Notes: a model not told the origin generated them from the letters alone. DNA of 64,000 nucleotides from Mameliella sp. MMSF_3455 (GCF_030733205.1 NZ_JASHJL010000023.1:21622-85621), one strand, 5' to 3'; counted from the stretch's first letter, positions 35,378-44,981 are shown. Program-made: numbers and translations.

Positions 35378-35433
35378 TTCGGGCGGTTGGCCGTCGTTTA
35401 AGGTCAGCCGCAGGCAAGAGCAAGCGAGGCGGC

Positions 35434-36975
35434 ATGGACCTGATCGACGACGGACCAGAGGGCAACACGCCGGAATTCAGTGTCAGCGAGCTTTCGGGCG
35501 CGGTGAAACGCGTCATCGAGGGCGAATTCGGCTTTGTCCGGGTGCGCGGCGAGATTGGGCGCGTCAGCCGACCTCGGTCCGGGCATGTCTACCTGGATCT
35601 CAAGGACGACCGTTCCGTGATCTCCGGCGTGATGTGGAAAGGCGTCGCTGCCCGTCTGCAGACCCAGCCCGAAGAGGGGATGGAGGTCATCGCCACCGGG
35701 CGCCTGACCACCTTTCCCGGCCAGTCGAAATACCAGATCGTCATCGAGGACATCCGACCGGCGGGCGCGGGCGCGCTCATGGCGATGCTGGAAAAGCGCA
35801 AGGCGATGTTGCAGGCGGAGGGGCTGTTTGCCGCCGAACGCAAGAAACGCCTGCCCTACCTGCCAGAGATCATCGGCGTCGTGACCTCGCCCAGCGGCGC
35901 GGTGATCCGCGACATCCTGCATCGCCTGCGCGAGCGTTTTCCGCGCAAGGTGCTGATCTGGCCGGTGGCGGTGCAAGGCGCGAAATGCGCACCCGAGGTG
36001 GCCCGTGCCATCGAAGGCTTCAACCGCCTGACGCCCGGCGGCGCGCTGCCGCGCCCCGACCTGCTGATCGTCGCGCGCGGTGGCGGCTCGGTCGAGGATC
36101 TCTGGGGCTTCAACGAAGAGGCGGTGGCGCGTGCCGCCGCCGCCTCGGATATTCCGCTGATTTCGGCCGTGGGGCACGAGACCGACACCACCCTGATCGA
36201 CTTCGTGTCCGACCGGCGCGCGCCGACGCCCACGGCGGCGGCGGAACTGGCGGTGCCCGTACGCATGGAACTGATCGGCGCCGTGCGCGATTTCGGCGCC
36301 CGGATGGAGCGCGCCATGTCGCAGCGGCTCGAGGTCCGCGGCCAGCGGCTGCGCGATCTGTCCCGCGCCCTGCCGCGCCCCGAGGAACTGCTGGACGGGC
36401 CGCGCCAGAGGCTCGACATCCAGGGGGAACGGCTGCCGCTGGCGCTGTCGCGTTCTGTCGAGCGGCGCAAGTTGCACCTGTCCGAGACCGCGGGCAGCCT
36501 GCGCCCCGGTGTCCTGTCCCGCGCCATCGCGGTGGAACAGCGGCGGCTGGAGGATCGCGGCGCGCGGCTTGGCCCGGCGCTGGCGCGCCTGGTCAAGGCC
36601 CGGCGCGAGGCGCTGGGCCGCCGTGCCGACCGGCTCAGCCCGCGCCAGATCACGCGCGAGATCGCCGTGGGCCGGGAACGGCTGGCGGGCCTGACCCGCC
36701 GGCTGGACGAGGCCATGACCGCCCGCCAGGGCGAAAAGCGCCGCAAGCTGGACGCGCTCATGCGCCTGCACGAGACGCTGGGCTACCGCGAGACGCTGCG
36801 GCGCGGCTATGCCGTGGTGCGTGGCGATGGCCACCTGGTGATGACCAAGGCCGCCGCCGAGGAGGCCACCGGGCTGGAAATCGAATTTGCCGATGGCACG
36901 CTAAAGCTTGGCGGGCGTTCCTCACCCCGCAAACCGGCCAAGCCGAAACCGCCCGAACAGGGCAGCCTGTTCTAG
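35434..36975 (+). CDS. xseA: Exodeoxyribonuclease VII large subunit
   Basis: A 513-residue nuclease subunit. The N-terminal OB-fold (FSVSELSGAVKRVIEGEFGF ... RVRGEIG) is followed by the catalytic domain with VVTSPSGAVIRD, LIVARGGGSVEDLW and the VGHETDTTLIDFVSDRRAPT block, then a long coiled-coil region rich in Arg and Leu (about residues 280-440). With XseB it degrades single-stranded DNA. XseB is not in the window. phaR follows 101 bp downstream. Confidence 0.95.
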   Translation: MDLIDDGPEGNTPEFSVSELSGAVKRVIEGEFGFVRVRGEIGRVSRPRSGHVYLDLKDDRSVISGVMWKGVAARLQTQPEEGMEVIATGRLTTFPGQSKYQIVIEDIRPAGAGALMAMLEKRKAMLQAEGLFAAERKKRLPYLPEIIGVVTSPSGAVIRDILHRLRERFPRKVLIWPVAVQGAKCAPEVARAIEGFNRLTPGGALPRPDLLIVARGGGSVEDLWGFNEEAVARAAAASDIPLISAVGHETDTTLIDFVSDRRAPTPTAAAELAVPVRMELIGAVRDFGARMERAMSQRLEVRGQRLRDLSRALPRPEELLDGPRQRLDIQGERLPLALSRSVERRKLHLSETAGSLRPGVLSRAIAVEQRRLEDRGARLGPALARLVKARREALGRRADRLSPRQITREIAVGRERLAGLTRRLDEAMTARQGEKRRKLDALMRLHETLGYRETLRRGYAVVRGDGHLVMTKAAAEEATGLEIEFADGTLKLGGRSSPRKPAKPKPPEQGSLF

Positions 36976-37076
36976 CGCCGAACCTTCATTCTGCGTCACA
37001 ACCGCCCGCAGGCTTTCCTTTTCTTCTGCACTCGCATAGGATTCGCTGCATTGCACCAATGTCGGGGAGGGCACCT

Positions 37077-37613
37077 GTGGCCGAGAGTGAAAAACCGCTT
37101 CTGATCAAGCGTTACGCCAGCCGGCGGCTCTACAACACCGAGACCTCCGACTATGTCACGCTCGAGGACATCGCCGGGTTCATCCGTGACGGGCGCGACG
37201 TCCAGATCGTCGACCTGAAGTCCGGCGACGACCTGACCCGGCAATACCTGCTGCAGATTGTGGCCGAGCACGAAAGCAAGGGCCAGAGCGTCCTGCCGAT
37301 CAATGTGCTGACCGACCTTGTGCGCAGCTATACCACCCAGGCCACCAGCGCCGTGCCGCAGTTCCTGGCCGCCAGCTTCGAGATGTTCCGCGACAGCCAG
37401 TCGAAGTGGTTCGAGAACGTCAATTCCATGAACCCGATGGCCAAGGGCTTCGAGGCGATGCAGGCCCAGCAAGAGGCCTTCCTCAAGGCGATGGGCGGGC
37501 AGCTTCCCGGCGAGGACGGGGAAAAGCCTTCCAAGGAAAGCAAGGAAGACCTCGAGACCATAAAGAAGCAGCTGTCCGACCTGCAGAACAAGCTGTCCAA
37601 GCTCGACAAGTAA
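37077..37613 (+). CDS. phaR: Polyhydroxyalkanoate synthesis regulator PhaR
   Basis: A 178-residue regulator. The N-terminal DNA-binding domain (LLIKRYASRRLYNTETSDYV, residues 8-27) and the central PHB-accumulation domain (VLTDLVRSYTTQA ... FEMFRDSQSKWFEN) are both present, with an acidic-basic helical tail. PhaR binds PHB granules and represses phasin synthesis. I prefer the GTG start because GGGGAGGG lies five bases upstream; an ATG 18 bp earlier has no such site. No phaC, phaP or phaZ gene is in the window. Confidence 0.88.
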   Translation: MAESEKPLLIKRYASRRLYNTETSDYVTLEDIAGFIRDGRDVQIVDLKSGDDLTRQYLLQIVAEHESKGQSVLPINVLTDLVRSYTTQATSAVPQFLAASFEMFRDSQSKWFENVNSMNPMAKGFEAMQAQQEAFLKAMGGQLPGEDGEKPSKESKEDLETIKKQLSDLQNKLSKLDK

Positions 37614-37685
37614 TCCGCCGGGCAGAGGGCGCCCGGCCACCGTCCCCCATGTCAGGGAGGTGACCGGGGCGCCGGCTCACCCGCC

Positions 37686-38891
37686 TCAGGTGCCGTAGGC
37701 GCGTTGCGGCGCGGTGGCCGTTTCTGCCGCGCGGGTCAGCACGGCGGCCACGGCATCGCAGTCCGTGAGTGAGAGGCGGGCAGGCAGGCGGGTGTCGCAG
37801 GCGCGCATCAACATCGCGCGGGTCCGCGGCAATTCGGGCATCTCGGGCAGGAACTGCCAGTTCCAGTAGGCGCGGGCATTGTCGCGGCTCAGGCCAAAGA
37901 CCTGCACCTTGACGCCCTCGGCCTCGGCGGCATCGACAAAGGCACGCACTTCGGCGTCGCTCATGCCGCACAGGTTGAACTGCAGCGAATCCGGCGCGCG
38001 TTCCTCGGGCGCCAGTTTCGCGGGAACCTCGATCCAGGGGCTCTGATCGATCCGTGCCGCGACATGGTCATGGTTGCGGCGCCCGTCCGTCACACGCCGG
38101 TCGATATGCGGCAACTGCGGTCGGATCACCGCCGCCGAGAGGTTCGACATGCGCAGGTTGTACAGCGGCAACCGGTTCTGCCAGCGGGCAAAGGCCTCTT
38201 CCAGTTCGGCGGTATTGTCGCCCGCGCGCAGGTGCTTTTTCCAGGCGTGCTCGTAGGCGCCCGACAGGATCACGGCGCGGGCCACCAGGTCGGCGTCATC
38301 GGTCACCAGAATGCCGCCTTCGCCGGCATTCACCAGCTTGTAGCTCTGAAAGCTGAAACAGCCGACACGGCCCAGAGTGCCGATCTTGCGCCCGTGCCAG
38401 GTGGTGCCCAGGGAATGCGCCGCATCCTCGATCACCGGCACACAGGCCTCGGTGCACAGGGCCAGGATCGCGTCCATGTCCGAGGTATGGCCGCGCATGT
38501 GGCTGACGATGACCGCCTGAACGCCGGGCAGGCGGGCGGCGAAATCCTTCATGTCGATGCGATAGTCCTCGCCCACTTCGCAGAGCACCGGCACCAGTCC
38601 CGCGTGCACGATGGACGAAGGCACGGCAGCAAAGGTGAAGCCGGGGATCATGACGCGCGCGCCCTTCGGCAGGTCCAGCGCCTCCAGCGACAGGAACAGC
38701 GCCGCCGAGCAGCTCGACACCGCAAGCGCGTATTTCACGCCCATGAACTCTGCGAATTCGCGTTCCAGCAGGGCGACGGGCGCATCCTCGGGGGCGGTGT
38801 AGCGGAACAGGTCGCCGGACTGCAAAAGGCGGTCGATCTCGGCGCGGGCCTCGGCCGGGATCGGCTCGGCATCGTGCATGTTCGGAAGCAT
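37686..38891 (-). CDS. DegT/DnrJ/EryC1-family PLP aminotransferase
   Basis: A 401-residue sugar-aminotransferase-family protein. The PLP lysine is K185 in SFQSYKLVNAGEGG and the ring-binding Asp is D156 in VIEDAAHS. These enzymes aminate keto sugars for surface polysaccharides or antibiotics; some relatives act as dehydratases. There are no other sugar-nucleotide genes nearby, so the role is unclear. The 185 bp upstream is AT-rich close to the start and contains a TTTTCGAAAA palindrome at 38915-38924. Confidence 0.85.
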   Translation of the reverse strand: MLPNMHDAEPIPAEARAEIDRLLQSGDLFRYTAPEDAPVALLEREFAEFMGVKYALAVSSCSAALFLSLEALDLPKGARVMIPGFTFAAVPSSIVHAGLVPVLCEVGEDYRIDMKDFAARLPGVQAVIVSHMRGHTSDMDAILALCTEACVPVIEDAAHSLGTTWHGRKIGTLGRVGCFSFQSYKLVNAGEGGILVTDDADLVARAVILSGAYEHAWKKHLRAGDNTAELEEAFARWQNRLPLYNLRMSNLSAAVIRPQLPHIDRRVTDGRRNHDHVAARIDQSPWIEVPAKLAPEERAPDSLQFNLCGMSDAEVRAFVDAAEAEGVKVQVFGLSRDNARAYWNWQFLPEMPELPRTRAMLMRACDTRLPARLSLTDCDAVAAVLTRAAETATAPQRAYGT

Positions 38892-39076
38892 GTTTTCAAA
38901 ATCCTGAAGCTCGGTTTTCGAAAATGTAAATCAGTTAAGGGTCTGAGGAAAGCCCCAAAGCGTCGCATTCCGCCGGGCCGGATCCCTGCGACGCCGCGTT
39001 TTCCGCAGCCGAAACCGCGCCGGACCCTGTCACGGGATCCGATCGGCTCGTCCGGATTGCCAGGGTAATCGCCGGG

Positions 39077-40378
39077 CTACAGTCCCAGACGGTCGCGCAT
39101 CGCGTACCAGGTCATCGCCAGCACCAGCAGCGGCGACCGGAACGCCGGCCCGCCGGGAAAGGCGGGGCTGGGCAGGGCGGCGAAAGCGTCGAACCCCGCC
39201 GATTGCCCGCGCACCGCCTCGGCCATCAGCTTGCCGGCCTGCACCGCGTTGCCCACCCCGTGCCCGGAATAGCCAGAGGCCGACAGCACGTTCGGGGCCA
39301 GCCGCGCCAGGTGCGGCAGGCGTTTCATGGTGATCGCCAGCGTCCCGCCCCAGGCATGGGTCAGCTCCACGTCGCGCAGATGCGGAAAGATCTCCAGCAT
39401 CGGTTTGCGCACCGTCGCGCGGATGTCCGCGGGGAACCTGTAGCCATAACTCTCGCCCCCCCCGAACAACAGCCGCCCGTCCGGCGACAGGCGGAAATAG
39501 TTGACGACGAAACGGTCGTCGGACACGGCGATCTCTTCCGTCAAGACCCGCGCGGCCTCCGCCCCCAGCGGCTCCGTCGCCACGACGAAGTTGTTGATTG
39601 GCATGACCCGCGCGGCCACCTGCCGGTCCAGCCCGCCCAGGTAACCGTTGCAGCCCAGCACAAGGTGATCCGCCACCACGCGCCCGGCCTCGGTCTGCAC
39701 GGTCACGCTCTTGCCCTGCCGGATATGATGCACATGGCTGCGCTCGTGGATCCGTGCCCCGGCCGCCTCGGCCGCCCGGGCCAGACCCAGCGCCAGCTTG
39801 AGCGGGTTCAGATGGGCCGCCCCCCGGTCCAGCACCCCGCCGCGATAGGCGGGCGAGGGGCAGAGCGCGGCAAATCCGTCCCGGTCCAGCACCTCGAGCC
39901 CATAGCCGTACTGCCGCGCCATGTGGTCCGCGTAGTCGTGCAACTCGCGCACCGAACCGTCCGAAGACCCGGCCCAGGCGATCCCCGCGCGCAGGTCGCA
40001 GTCGATGCCGTGCCGCGCCGCCAGGTCCCGCACCAGCGCCTTGGCCTCCTCGCCCAGCTGCCAGAACCGGCGCGCGTCGTCGCGTCCCACCATCTTCTCC
40101 AGCTTGACCTGATCCTGCCGCTGCCCGCTGCCCAACTGCCCGCCGTTCCGCCCCGAGGCGCCGAACCCGACCCGGTGCGCCTCGACCAGCGCCACGTCCA
40201 GCCCGGCCTCCGCCAGGTGCAGCGCCGCCGAAAGGCCGGTGAACCCGCCCCCCACCACGCAGACATCCGCGCGCACCTCGCCTTTCAGCACCGGGTAAGG
40301 CGGCAACTCCGGCGTCACCGAGGCATACCAGCTCTCGGGATATTCCCCGCGTCGGTCATTGGAAAACAGCAGGTTCAC
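39077..40378 (-). CDS. FAD-dependent oxidase, gamma-glutamylputrescine oxidase (PuuB)-like
   Basis: A 433-residue DAO-family flavoprotein. The FAD-binding motif GGGFTGLSAALHLAEAG is near residue 44, followed by the second family motif GFGASGRNGGQL. The C-terminal AWGGTLAITMKRLPHL and SGYSGHGVG blocks match the gamma-glutamylputrescine oxidase branch. The likely start is a GTG (MNLLFSNDRRGEYPESWYAS); an upstream extension would enter the repeat. It would oxidise a gamma-glutamylated amine to the aldehyde with release of ammonia. It ends the glutamine-synthetase operon. No aldehyde dehydrogenase (PuuC) is in the window. Confidence 0.82.
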   Translation of the reverse strand: MNLLFSNDRRGEYPESWYASVTPELPPYPVLKGEVRADVCVVGGGFTGLSAALHLAEAGLDVALVEAHRVGFGASGRNGGQLGSGQRQDQVKLEKMVGRDDARRFWQLGEEAKALVRDLAARHGIDCDLRAGIAWAGSSDGSVRELHDYADHMARQYGYGLEVLDRDGFAALCPSPAYRGGVLDRGAAHLNPLKLALGLARAAEAAGARIHERSHVHHIRQGKSVTVQTEAGRVVADHLVLGCNGYLGGLDRQVAARVMPINNFVVATEPLGAEAARVLTEEIAVSDDRFVVNYFRLSPDGRLLFGGGESYGYRFPADIRATVRKPMLEIFPHLRDVELTHAWGGTLAITMKRLPHLARLAPNVLSASGYSGHGVGNAVQAGKLMAEAVRGQSAGFDAFAALPSPAFPGGPAFRSPLLVLAMTWYAMRDRLGL

Positions 40379-40392
40379 GCCGCACCTCGTGG

Positions 40393-40438
40393 CTTCTTCT
40401 TTGCAGAAATACTCCGGGGGTTTGGGGGCAGAGCCCCC
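40393..40438 (-). repeat. Dispersed intergenic element, copy B
   Basis: Read on the minus strand: a GGGGGCTCTGCCCCC hairpin, then AAACCCCCGGAGTATTT, then CTGCAAAGAAGAAG. The core matches copy A at 13327-13355. It occupies the 100-bp gap between the glutamine synthetase stop and the FAD oxidase start, so it lies inside the operon mRNA and may terminate or stabilise it. Confidence 0.65.
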
Positions 40439-40478
40439 ATTCCGCCAACCTGCGCGCGCGTCAGCGCGCACCGCCGGA

Positions 40479-41852
40479 TCACACGTTCAGCAGCAGGTGC
40501 TCGCGCTCCCAGGGAGAGATCACCTGCAGGAATTCCTCGTATTCCGTGCGCTTGACGATGGAATAGACCCGCGCGAATTCCGGCCCCAGCACCTCGTGCA
40601 GGGCCGTGGCCCCGTCGAAGACGTCCAGCGCCTGGCCCAGGACGCGGGGAATGTCGCCTTCGCCCTCGTAGGCATCGCCGCGGAACTGCTTGGACGGGCG
40701 CCGCTCTTCCATCAGCCCCAGGTAGCCGCAGGCCAGCGAGGCCGCGATGCCCAGGTAGGGGTTGCAGTCCATCCCCGCCAGCCGGTTCTCCACCCGCCGC
40801 GCGTCGGGGCCGGACAGGGGGATGCGGATGCCGGTCGTGCGGTTGTCGCGCCCCCATTCCAGGTTGATCGGGGCCGCATGGTCCTTCACGTAGCGCCGGT
40901 AGGAATTCACATAGGGCGCCAGCACCGCGATGGCCGAGGGAAGATGCGCCTGCAACCCGCCGATGAAGTGGTAGAAGGCATCCGTTTCCCCGCCCTGCGG
41001 ACCGGAAAACAGGTTCTGCCCGGTCGCCAGGTCCAGCACCGAATGGTGGATATGCATGGCACTGCCCGGCTCGTCGGCGATGGGCTTGGCCATGAAGGTG
41101 GCGAAACAGTCGTGGCGCAGCGCCGCCTCGCGGATCAACCGCTTGAAATAGAACACCTCGTCCGCCAGCTTGACCGGCGAGCCGTGCCGCAGGTTGATCT
41201 CCAGCTGGCCGGCGCCGCCCTCCTGCGTGATGCCGTCGATCTCGAACCCCTGCGCCTCGGCGAAATCGTAGATGTCGTCGATGACCGGGCCGAACTCGTC
41301 CACGGCAGTCATCGAATAGGCCTGGCGCGCCGCGGCGGGGCGCCCGGAACGTCCCATCATCGGTTCGATGTCCTTGGCCGGGTCGACGTTGCGCGCCACC
41401 AGGTAGAATTCCATCTCCGGCGCCACCACCGGCTTCCAGCCCTGCGCCTCATACAGCGCGACCACGCGCTGCAACACGTTGCGCGGGCTGAAGGGCACCG
41501 GCTCGCCATGCCGGTCAAAGGCGTCGTGGATCACCTGAAGGGTCCAGTCGCCGGTCCAGGGGGCGGCGGTGGCGGTGGTCATGTCCGGTTTCAGGATCAT
41601 GTCCCGTTCGATGAACCCCTCGTCCGAGGCGGCCTCGCCCCAGTCGCCGGTGATGGTCTGGAAGAAGATCGAATCCGGCAGGTGGAAATAGCCCATCCGG
41701 GCGAATTTCGACGCCGGCACCGCCTTGCCCCGCGCGATCCCCGGCAGGTCCGAGACGATGCATTCGACCTCGTCCAGGCGGCGCCCCTCCAGGTAGGCGC
41801 GGGCCGGTTCGGGCAGGGTTTCGGTCCAGTCTCTCGGGGCACTCGTGTCCAC
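40479..41852 (-). CDS. Glutamine synthetase-family ligase, gamma-glutamylputrescine synthetase (PuuA)-like, copy 2
   Basis: A 457-residue type I glutamine synthetase homologue. The catalytic domain keeps the metal-binding block VVAPEMEFYL, QLEINLRHGSPVKLADE, AMHIHHSVLD and the RVENRLAGMDCNPYL stretch. The adenylylation-loop features of true GlnA are not obvious. The family joins glutamate to amines, as in the Puu/Pau pathway. It lies between a class I amidotransferase and a PuuB-like oxidase, which supports an amine substrate. A paralogue is encoded two genes upstream. Confidence 0.85.
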   Translation of the reverse strand: MDTSAPRDWTETLPEPARAYLEGRRLDEVECIVSDLPGIARGKAVPASKFARMGYFHLPDSIFFQTITGDWGEAASDEGFIERDMILKPDMTTATAAPWTGDWTLQVIHDAFDRHGEPVPFSPRNVLQRVVALYEAQGWKPVVAPEMEFYLVARNVDPAKDIEPMMGRSGRPAAARQAYSMTAVDEFGPVIDDIYDFAEAQGFEIDGITQEGGAGQLEINLRHGSPVKLADEVFYFKRLIREAALRHDCFATFMAKPIADEPGSAMHIHHSVLDLATGQNLFSGPQGGETDAFYHFIGGLQAHLPSAIAVLAPYVNSYRRYVKDHAAPINLEWGRDNRTTGIRIPLSGPDARRVENRLAGMDCNPYLGIAASLACGYLGLMEERRPSKQFRGDAYEGEGDIPRVLGQALDVFDGATALHEVLGPEFARVYSIVKRTEYEEFLQVISPWEREHLLLNV

Positions 41853-41869
41853 GGGGTGTCCTTTGCGTT

Positions 41870-42568
41870 TCAGGCGGCGCTTTCCGGCAGCCGCTTGTGT
41901 TTCAGGAAATAAATCAGGTCGTCGATCAACTCGGCACTGTCCAGAGGCGCATCCAGCCCCGCCTCGGCCTCATGCAGGATCTCGTCCGGCACCACGCCGG
42001 GGCCGCGCGTGTCCAGCAGCCCCTTGGTAAAGGCGCGGTCGAACTCGGGATGCGGCTGCACCGTGTAGGCCTTGCCCGGATAGAGCAGGGCGGCATGGCG
42101 GCAGAAGTCATTGCCGGCCAGCGTCACGGCGCCCTCGGGCGGCTCTGTCACCTGATCCTGGTGCCAGGCCATGACGGTTCTCGGCCCGCGTCCCTCGAAG
42201 TCATAGGTCTGCGGTCCGACCGCCCAGCCGCCGGGATACTTGACCGCCGTCCCTCCCAGCGCCTGCGCGATCACCTGGTGTCCGAAACAGATCCCCACCA
42301 GCGGCCGCTCCGCCGCGACGATCTGGCGGATCAATTCCTCCAGCGGTGCCAGCCAGGCGTGGTCCTCGTAGACCCCGTGGCGCGACCCGGTGATCAGCCA
42401 GCCGTCGGCGGCCTCCGGTCCCGGCGGGAACTCTCCGTTCACCACGGCCCAGGTTTCAAATTCGAACCCGGCGTGGGACAGGCGGTCGATGAACATCTCC
42501 GGGTACTGGCCGTGTTCCCTGGCCAGTTCCGGCACCACGATGCCCGTCTGCAAGATACCGATTTTCAT
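41870..42568 (-). CDS. Class I glutamine amidotransferase
   Basis: A 232-residue stand-alone amidotransferase domain. The catalytic Cys94 lies in GICFGHQ, and the other members of the triad are H173 and E175 in QPHPEF. In polyamine and other gamma-glutamyl pathways such domains (PuuD/PauD type) hydrolyse the gamma-glutamyl amide to regenerate glutamate. The position between two PuuA-like synthetases points to that role, although GMP-synthase-like sequences of unknown function share the same motifs. It begins 55 bp after the first synthetase gene. Confidence 0.82.
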   Translation of the reverse strand: MKIGILQTGIVVPELAREHGQYPEMFIDRLSHAGFEFETWAVVNGEFPPGPEAADGWLITGSRHGVYEDHAWLAPLEELIRQIVAAERPLVGICFGHQVIAQALGGTAVKYPGGWAVGPQTYDFEGRGPRTVMAWHQDQVTEPPEGAVTLAGNDFCRHAALLYPGKAYTVQPHPEFDRAFTKGLLDTRGPGVVPDEILHEAEAGLDAPLDSAELIDDLIYFLKHKRLPESAA

Positions 42569-42623
42569 GAGACACCCATGTTCCTGGTCCGCAAGCTAGG
42601 CGCGCGCCGCGCGCCCTGCAAGA

Positions 42624-43970
42624 TCAGACCGTATCCAGGTAAAGGTCCATCTGCTCGTGCTTGGTCAGCTCGTCGAGGTCGCGCAACTCCTGCCGCTTGG
42701 TCAGGACAAAGTTGCGGATCAACTCCTTGGGAAAGATCCGCGGCATCAGCGGGCTTTGCGCAAAGGCCTCGATGGCGCTGCCCCAGTCGCGTGGGATATG
42801 CGGCAGGTCCTGGTCATAGGCGTTGCCGGTGATGCGCGCCGGCGGTTCGGTCTTGTCCTCCATCCCCATCAAGGCGGCGCCCAGCATCGCGGCCAGCGCC
42901 AGGTAGGGGTTCACGTCGCCCCCTGCGACCCGGTGTTCGATCCGGCGCGCCGCAGGCGGGCCCGAGGGCACGCGCACCGCCGCCGTGCGGTTGTCATAGG
43001 CCCAGCAGATCGCCGAGGGCGCGTGCGACCCGGGCACGATGCGTTCATAGCTGTTCAGATGCGGTGCATAGACCAGCGCGCTGTCCGACAGGGCGGCAAG
43101 GCAGCCACCGATCGCATGGCGCAGCGCGTCGGTGCCCTCCGGTCCGCCGTTGTCAAAGATGTTCCTGCCGTCTTCGTCCAGCACGCTGAAATGCGCGTGC
43201 ATGCCGTTGCCGGAATAATCCTCGTAGGGTTTCGCCATGAAGCTGGCGGCAAAACCGTGTTTCCGCGCCAGCCCCTTGACCAGCATCTTGAACAGCCAGG
43301 CATCGTCGGCGGCCTTCAGCGGGTCCGCCTGGTGCATCAGGTTGACCTCGAACTGGCCCAGCCCCGCCTCCGAGATCAGCGTGTCGGCGGGGATGTCCAT
43401 GACCTCGCAAGCCTCGTAGAGGTCGGTAAAGAAGATGTCGAAGGCATCCAGCGCCCGGATCGACAGCACCTCTGCCGCGTCGCGCCGCTTGCCGGAGCGT
43501 GGGCTGACCGGCACCTGCAGGCGCCGGGTGCTGTCATCGATCAGGTAGAATTCCAGTTCCACCGCCACCACCGGGGTCAACCCCTTTTCGGCAAAGCGTT
43601 TCTGGATGAACGAGAGCGCATGGCGCGGGTCGCCCTCGAAGGGGCGGCCGTCCTCGTGGAACATCCAGATCGGCAGCAGGGCGGTGGGCGCCTCCAGCCA
43701 GGGCATGGGCACAAAGCCGCGTTCGGTCGGGAACAGGATCGCGTCGCGGTCGCCGCTGTCAAAGACCAGCGGGCTGTCGGCGATGTCCTCGCCCCAGATG
43801 TCGACGTTCAGCGCCGAAAAGGGAAAGCGCGTGCCGTCCTTGAGCATCTTGACGGCGCTGGGGATGGGCATGCGCTTGCCTCGGGCGACGCCGTTCACGT
43901 CACAGGCGGCGGCGCGGATGGTACGGATTTGCGGGCGGTCGTGCAGCCAGTCGGCGCTGGGGGCGGGCAT
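42624..43970 (-). CDS. Glutamine synthetase-family ligase, PuuA-like, copy 1
   Basis: A 448-residue homologue of type I glutamine synthetase, paralogous to the gene two positions downstream. Conserved blocks include VVAVELEFYL, GQFEVNLMHQADPLKAADDA, GMHAHFSVLD and RRIEHRVAGGDVNPYLALA, all metal- or nucleotide-binding parts. It is the first gene of the amine operon. The 204 bp upstream hold a perfect palindrome (44141-44162) and probably the promoter. Two copies may serve different amines or form a mixed oligomer. Confidence 0.85.
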   Translation of the reverse strand: MPAPSADWLHDRPQIRTIRAAACDVNGVARGKRMPIPSAVKMLKDGTRFPFSALNVDIWGEDIADSPLVFDSGDRDAILFPTERGFVPMPWLEAPTALLPIWMFHEDGRPFEGDPRHALSFIQKRFAEKGLTPVVAVELEFYLIDDSTRRLQVPVSPRSGKRRDAAEVLSIRALDAFDIFFTDLYEACEVMDIPADTLISEAGLGQFEVNLMHQADPLKAADDAWLFKMLVKGLARKHGFAASFMAKPYEDYSGNGMHAHFSVLDEDGRNIFDNGGPEGTDALRHAIGGCLAALSDSALVYAPHLNSYERIVPGSHAPSAICWAYDNRTAAVRVPSGPPAARRIEHRVAGGDVNPYLALAAMLGAALMGMEDKTEPPARITGNAYDQDLPHIPRDWGSAIEAFAQSPLMPRIFPKELIRNFVLTKRQELRDLDELTKHEQMDLYLDTV

Positions 43971-44116
43971 GGGGAACTCGTGCTTTCAGAATTTGATCAA
44001 ATTCATAGGCGAGCCCGCGCCATTGGGCAAGGGGGGCGTTCACGGCGCGCCGCGGGCTGGCGCAGGGCGCCCGTCTCGCGGACATGTTTCGGGCAGGGTT
44101 AACCGTTTCTTGCGCG

Positions 44117-44162
44117 TTTGTACGTTTTGCCGGAATCGACGTACGTTTTGTACAAAACGTAC
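44117..44162 (-). promoter_or_regulatory. Palindromic operator candidate upstream of the glutamine-synthetase operon
   Basis: Positions 44141-44162 form a perfect 22-bp palindrome with half GTACGTTTTGT. A further copy of GTACGTTTTG lies at 44120-44129, 21 bp (two helical turns) from the same sequence in the palindrome. This is the layout of a regulator binding site with two co-operative positions on one DNA face. It lies about 170 bp before the first synthetase gene and just after the end of the ABC transporter operon. Confidence 0.65.
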
Positions 44163-44174
44163 ACAACCAGAGCC

Positions 44175-44981
44175 TCAGCGGATCAGGTTCATCCGCATCT
44201 TCAGCCGGCCCCGGACCTCCTGCGGCAGGTGCCGGTTCAGCCGCCGGTTCACCAGCCCGAAGACCGAGATGATGACCAGCGTGACAAGGATGAAATACCC
44301 GGCCAGGATGGGGTAGGGCACGAAGGGGTTGAAGGTCTTGTCGGCAAAATAGTTGGCGTAATACAGCGCGTCGCCCTTTTGCCGCCAGGCCGGAAAGCCC
44401 GAGAAATAGACCAATGTCGTGGCATGAAAGAGAAAGATCGCCTCGTTCGTGTAGGCAGGCCAGGCCAGCCGCAACATCGTGGGCCAGGTGATCTTGCGGA
44501 ACTTGGTCATCCCCGAGAACCCGTAGGCATCCGCCGCTTCCGTGTCACCCTTGGGGATCGACAGCAGCGCGCCATAGAAGATCTCTCCGGAATAGGCGGC
44601 CGTGTTCAGGAACAGGACGATCGCCGCCCCCAGCCAGGCCGAGGTGAGGGGATCAAAGACGGGCGAGACGGATTTCAGGCTGAGGAACGCGAAATAGGCA
44701 AAAAAGAACTGGATAAACAAGGGGCTGCCACGAAAGACAAATATGAACCACTCCGACGGTTTGCGCGCCAGCGGGTTCGACGAGGCCTTGCCCAGGGCCA
44801 CCGCCGTGGCCAGGAAGAACCCGGTCAAGAGCGCGATGAGCCCGAAATAGACGTTCCAGATCATCCCCGAGCCGATCAGGGTGAACTGCTGGCACAGCGT
44901 GAAATCCTCGCGCGGCAACAGCCGCTCACCGATCCCGATGGAGCGCAGGCCATAGTCGGCGATGGTCTGCAAACAGCTCAT
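44175..44981 (-). CDS. Polar amino acid ABC transporter permease
   Basis: A 268-residue inner-membrane permease of the HisM type. It has about five membrane helices and the cytosolic EAA loop around AADAYGFSGMTKFRKITWPTML, which contacts the ATPase. It is unusually long at the N-terminus for this family, with a Cys-containing amphipathic segment before the first helix. Its start overlaps the stop of the upstream permease gene by 4 bp. It completes the transporter encoded by the next three genes. Confidence 0.88.
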   Translation of the reverse strand: MSCLQTIADYGLRSIGIGERLLPREDFTLCQQFTLIGSGMIWNVYFGLIALLTGFFLATAVALGKASSNPLARKPSEWFIFVFRGSPLFIQFFFAYFAFLSLKSVSPVFDPLTSAWLGAAIVLFLNTAAYSGEIFYGALLSIPKGDTEAADAYGFSGMTKFRKITWPTMLRLAWPAYTNEAIFLFHATTLVYFSGFPAWRQKGDALYYANYFADKTFNPFVPYPILAGYFILVTLVIISVFGLVNRRLNRHLPQEVRGRLKMRMNLIR

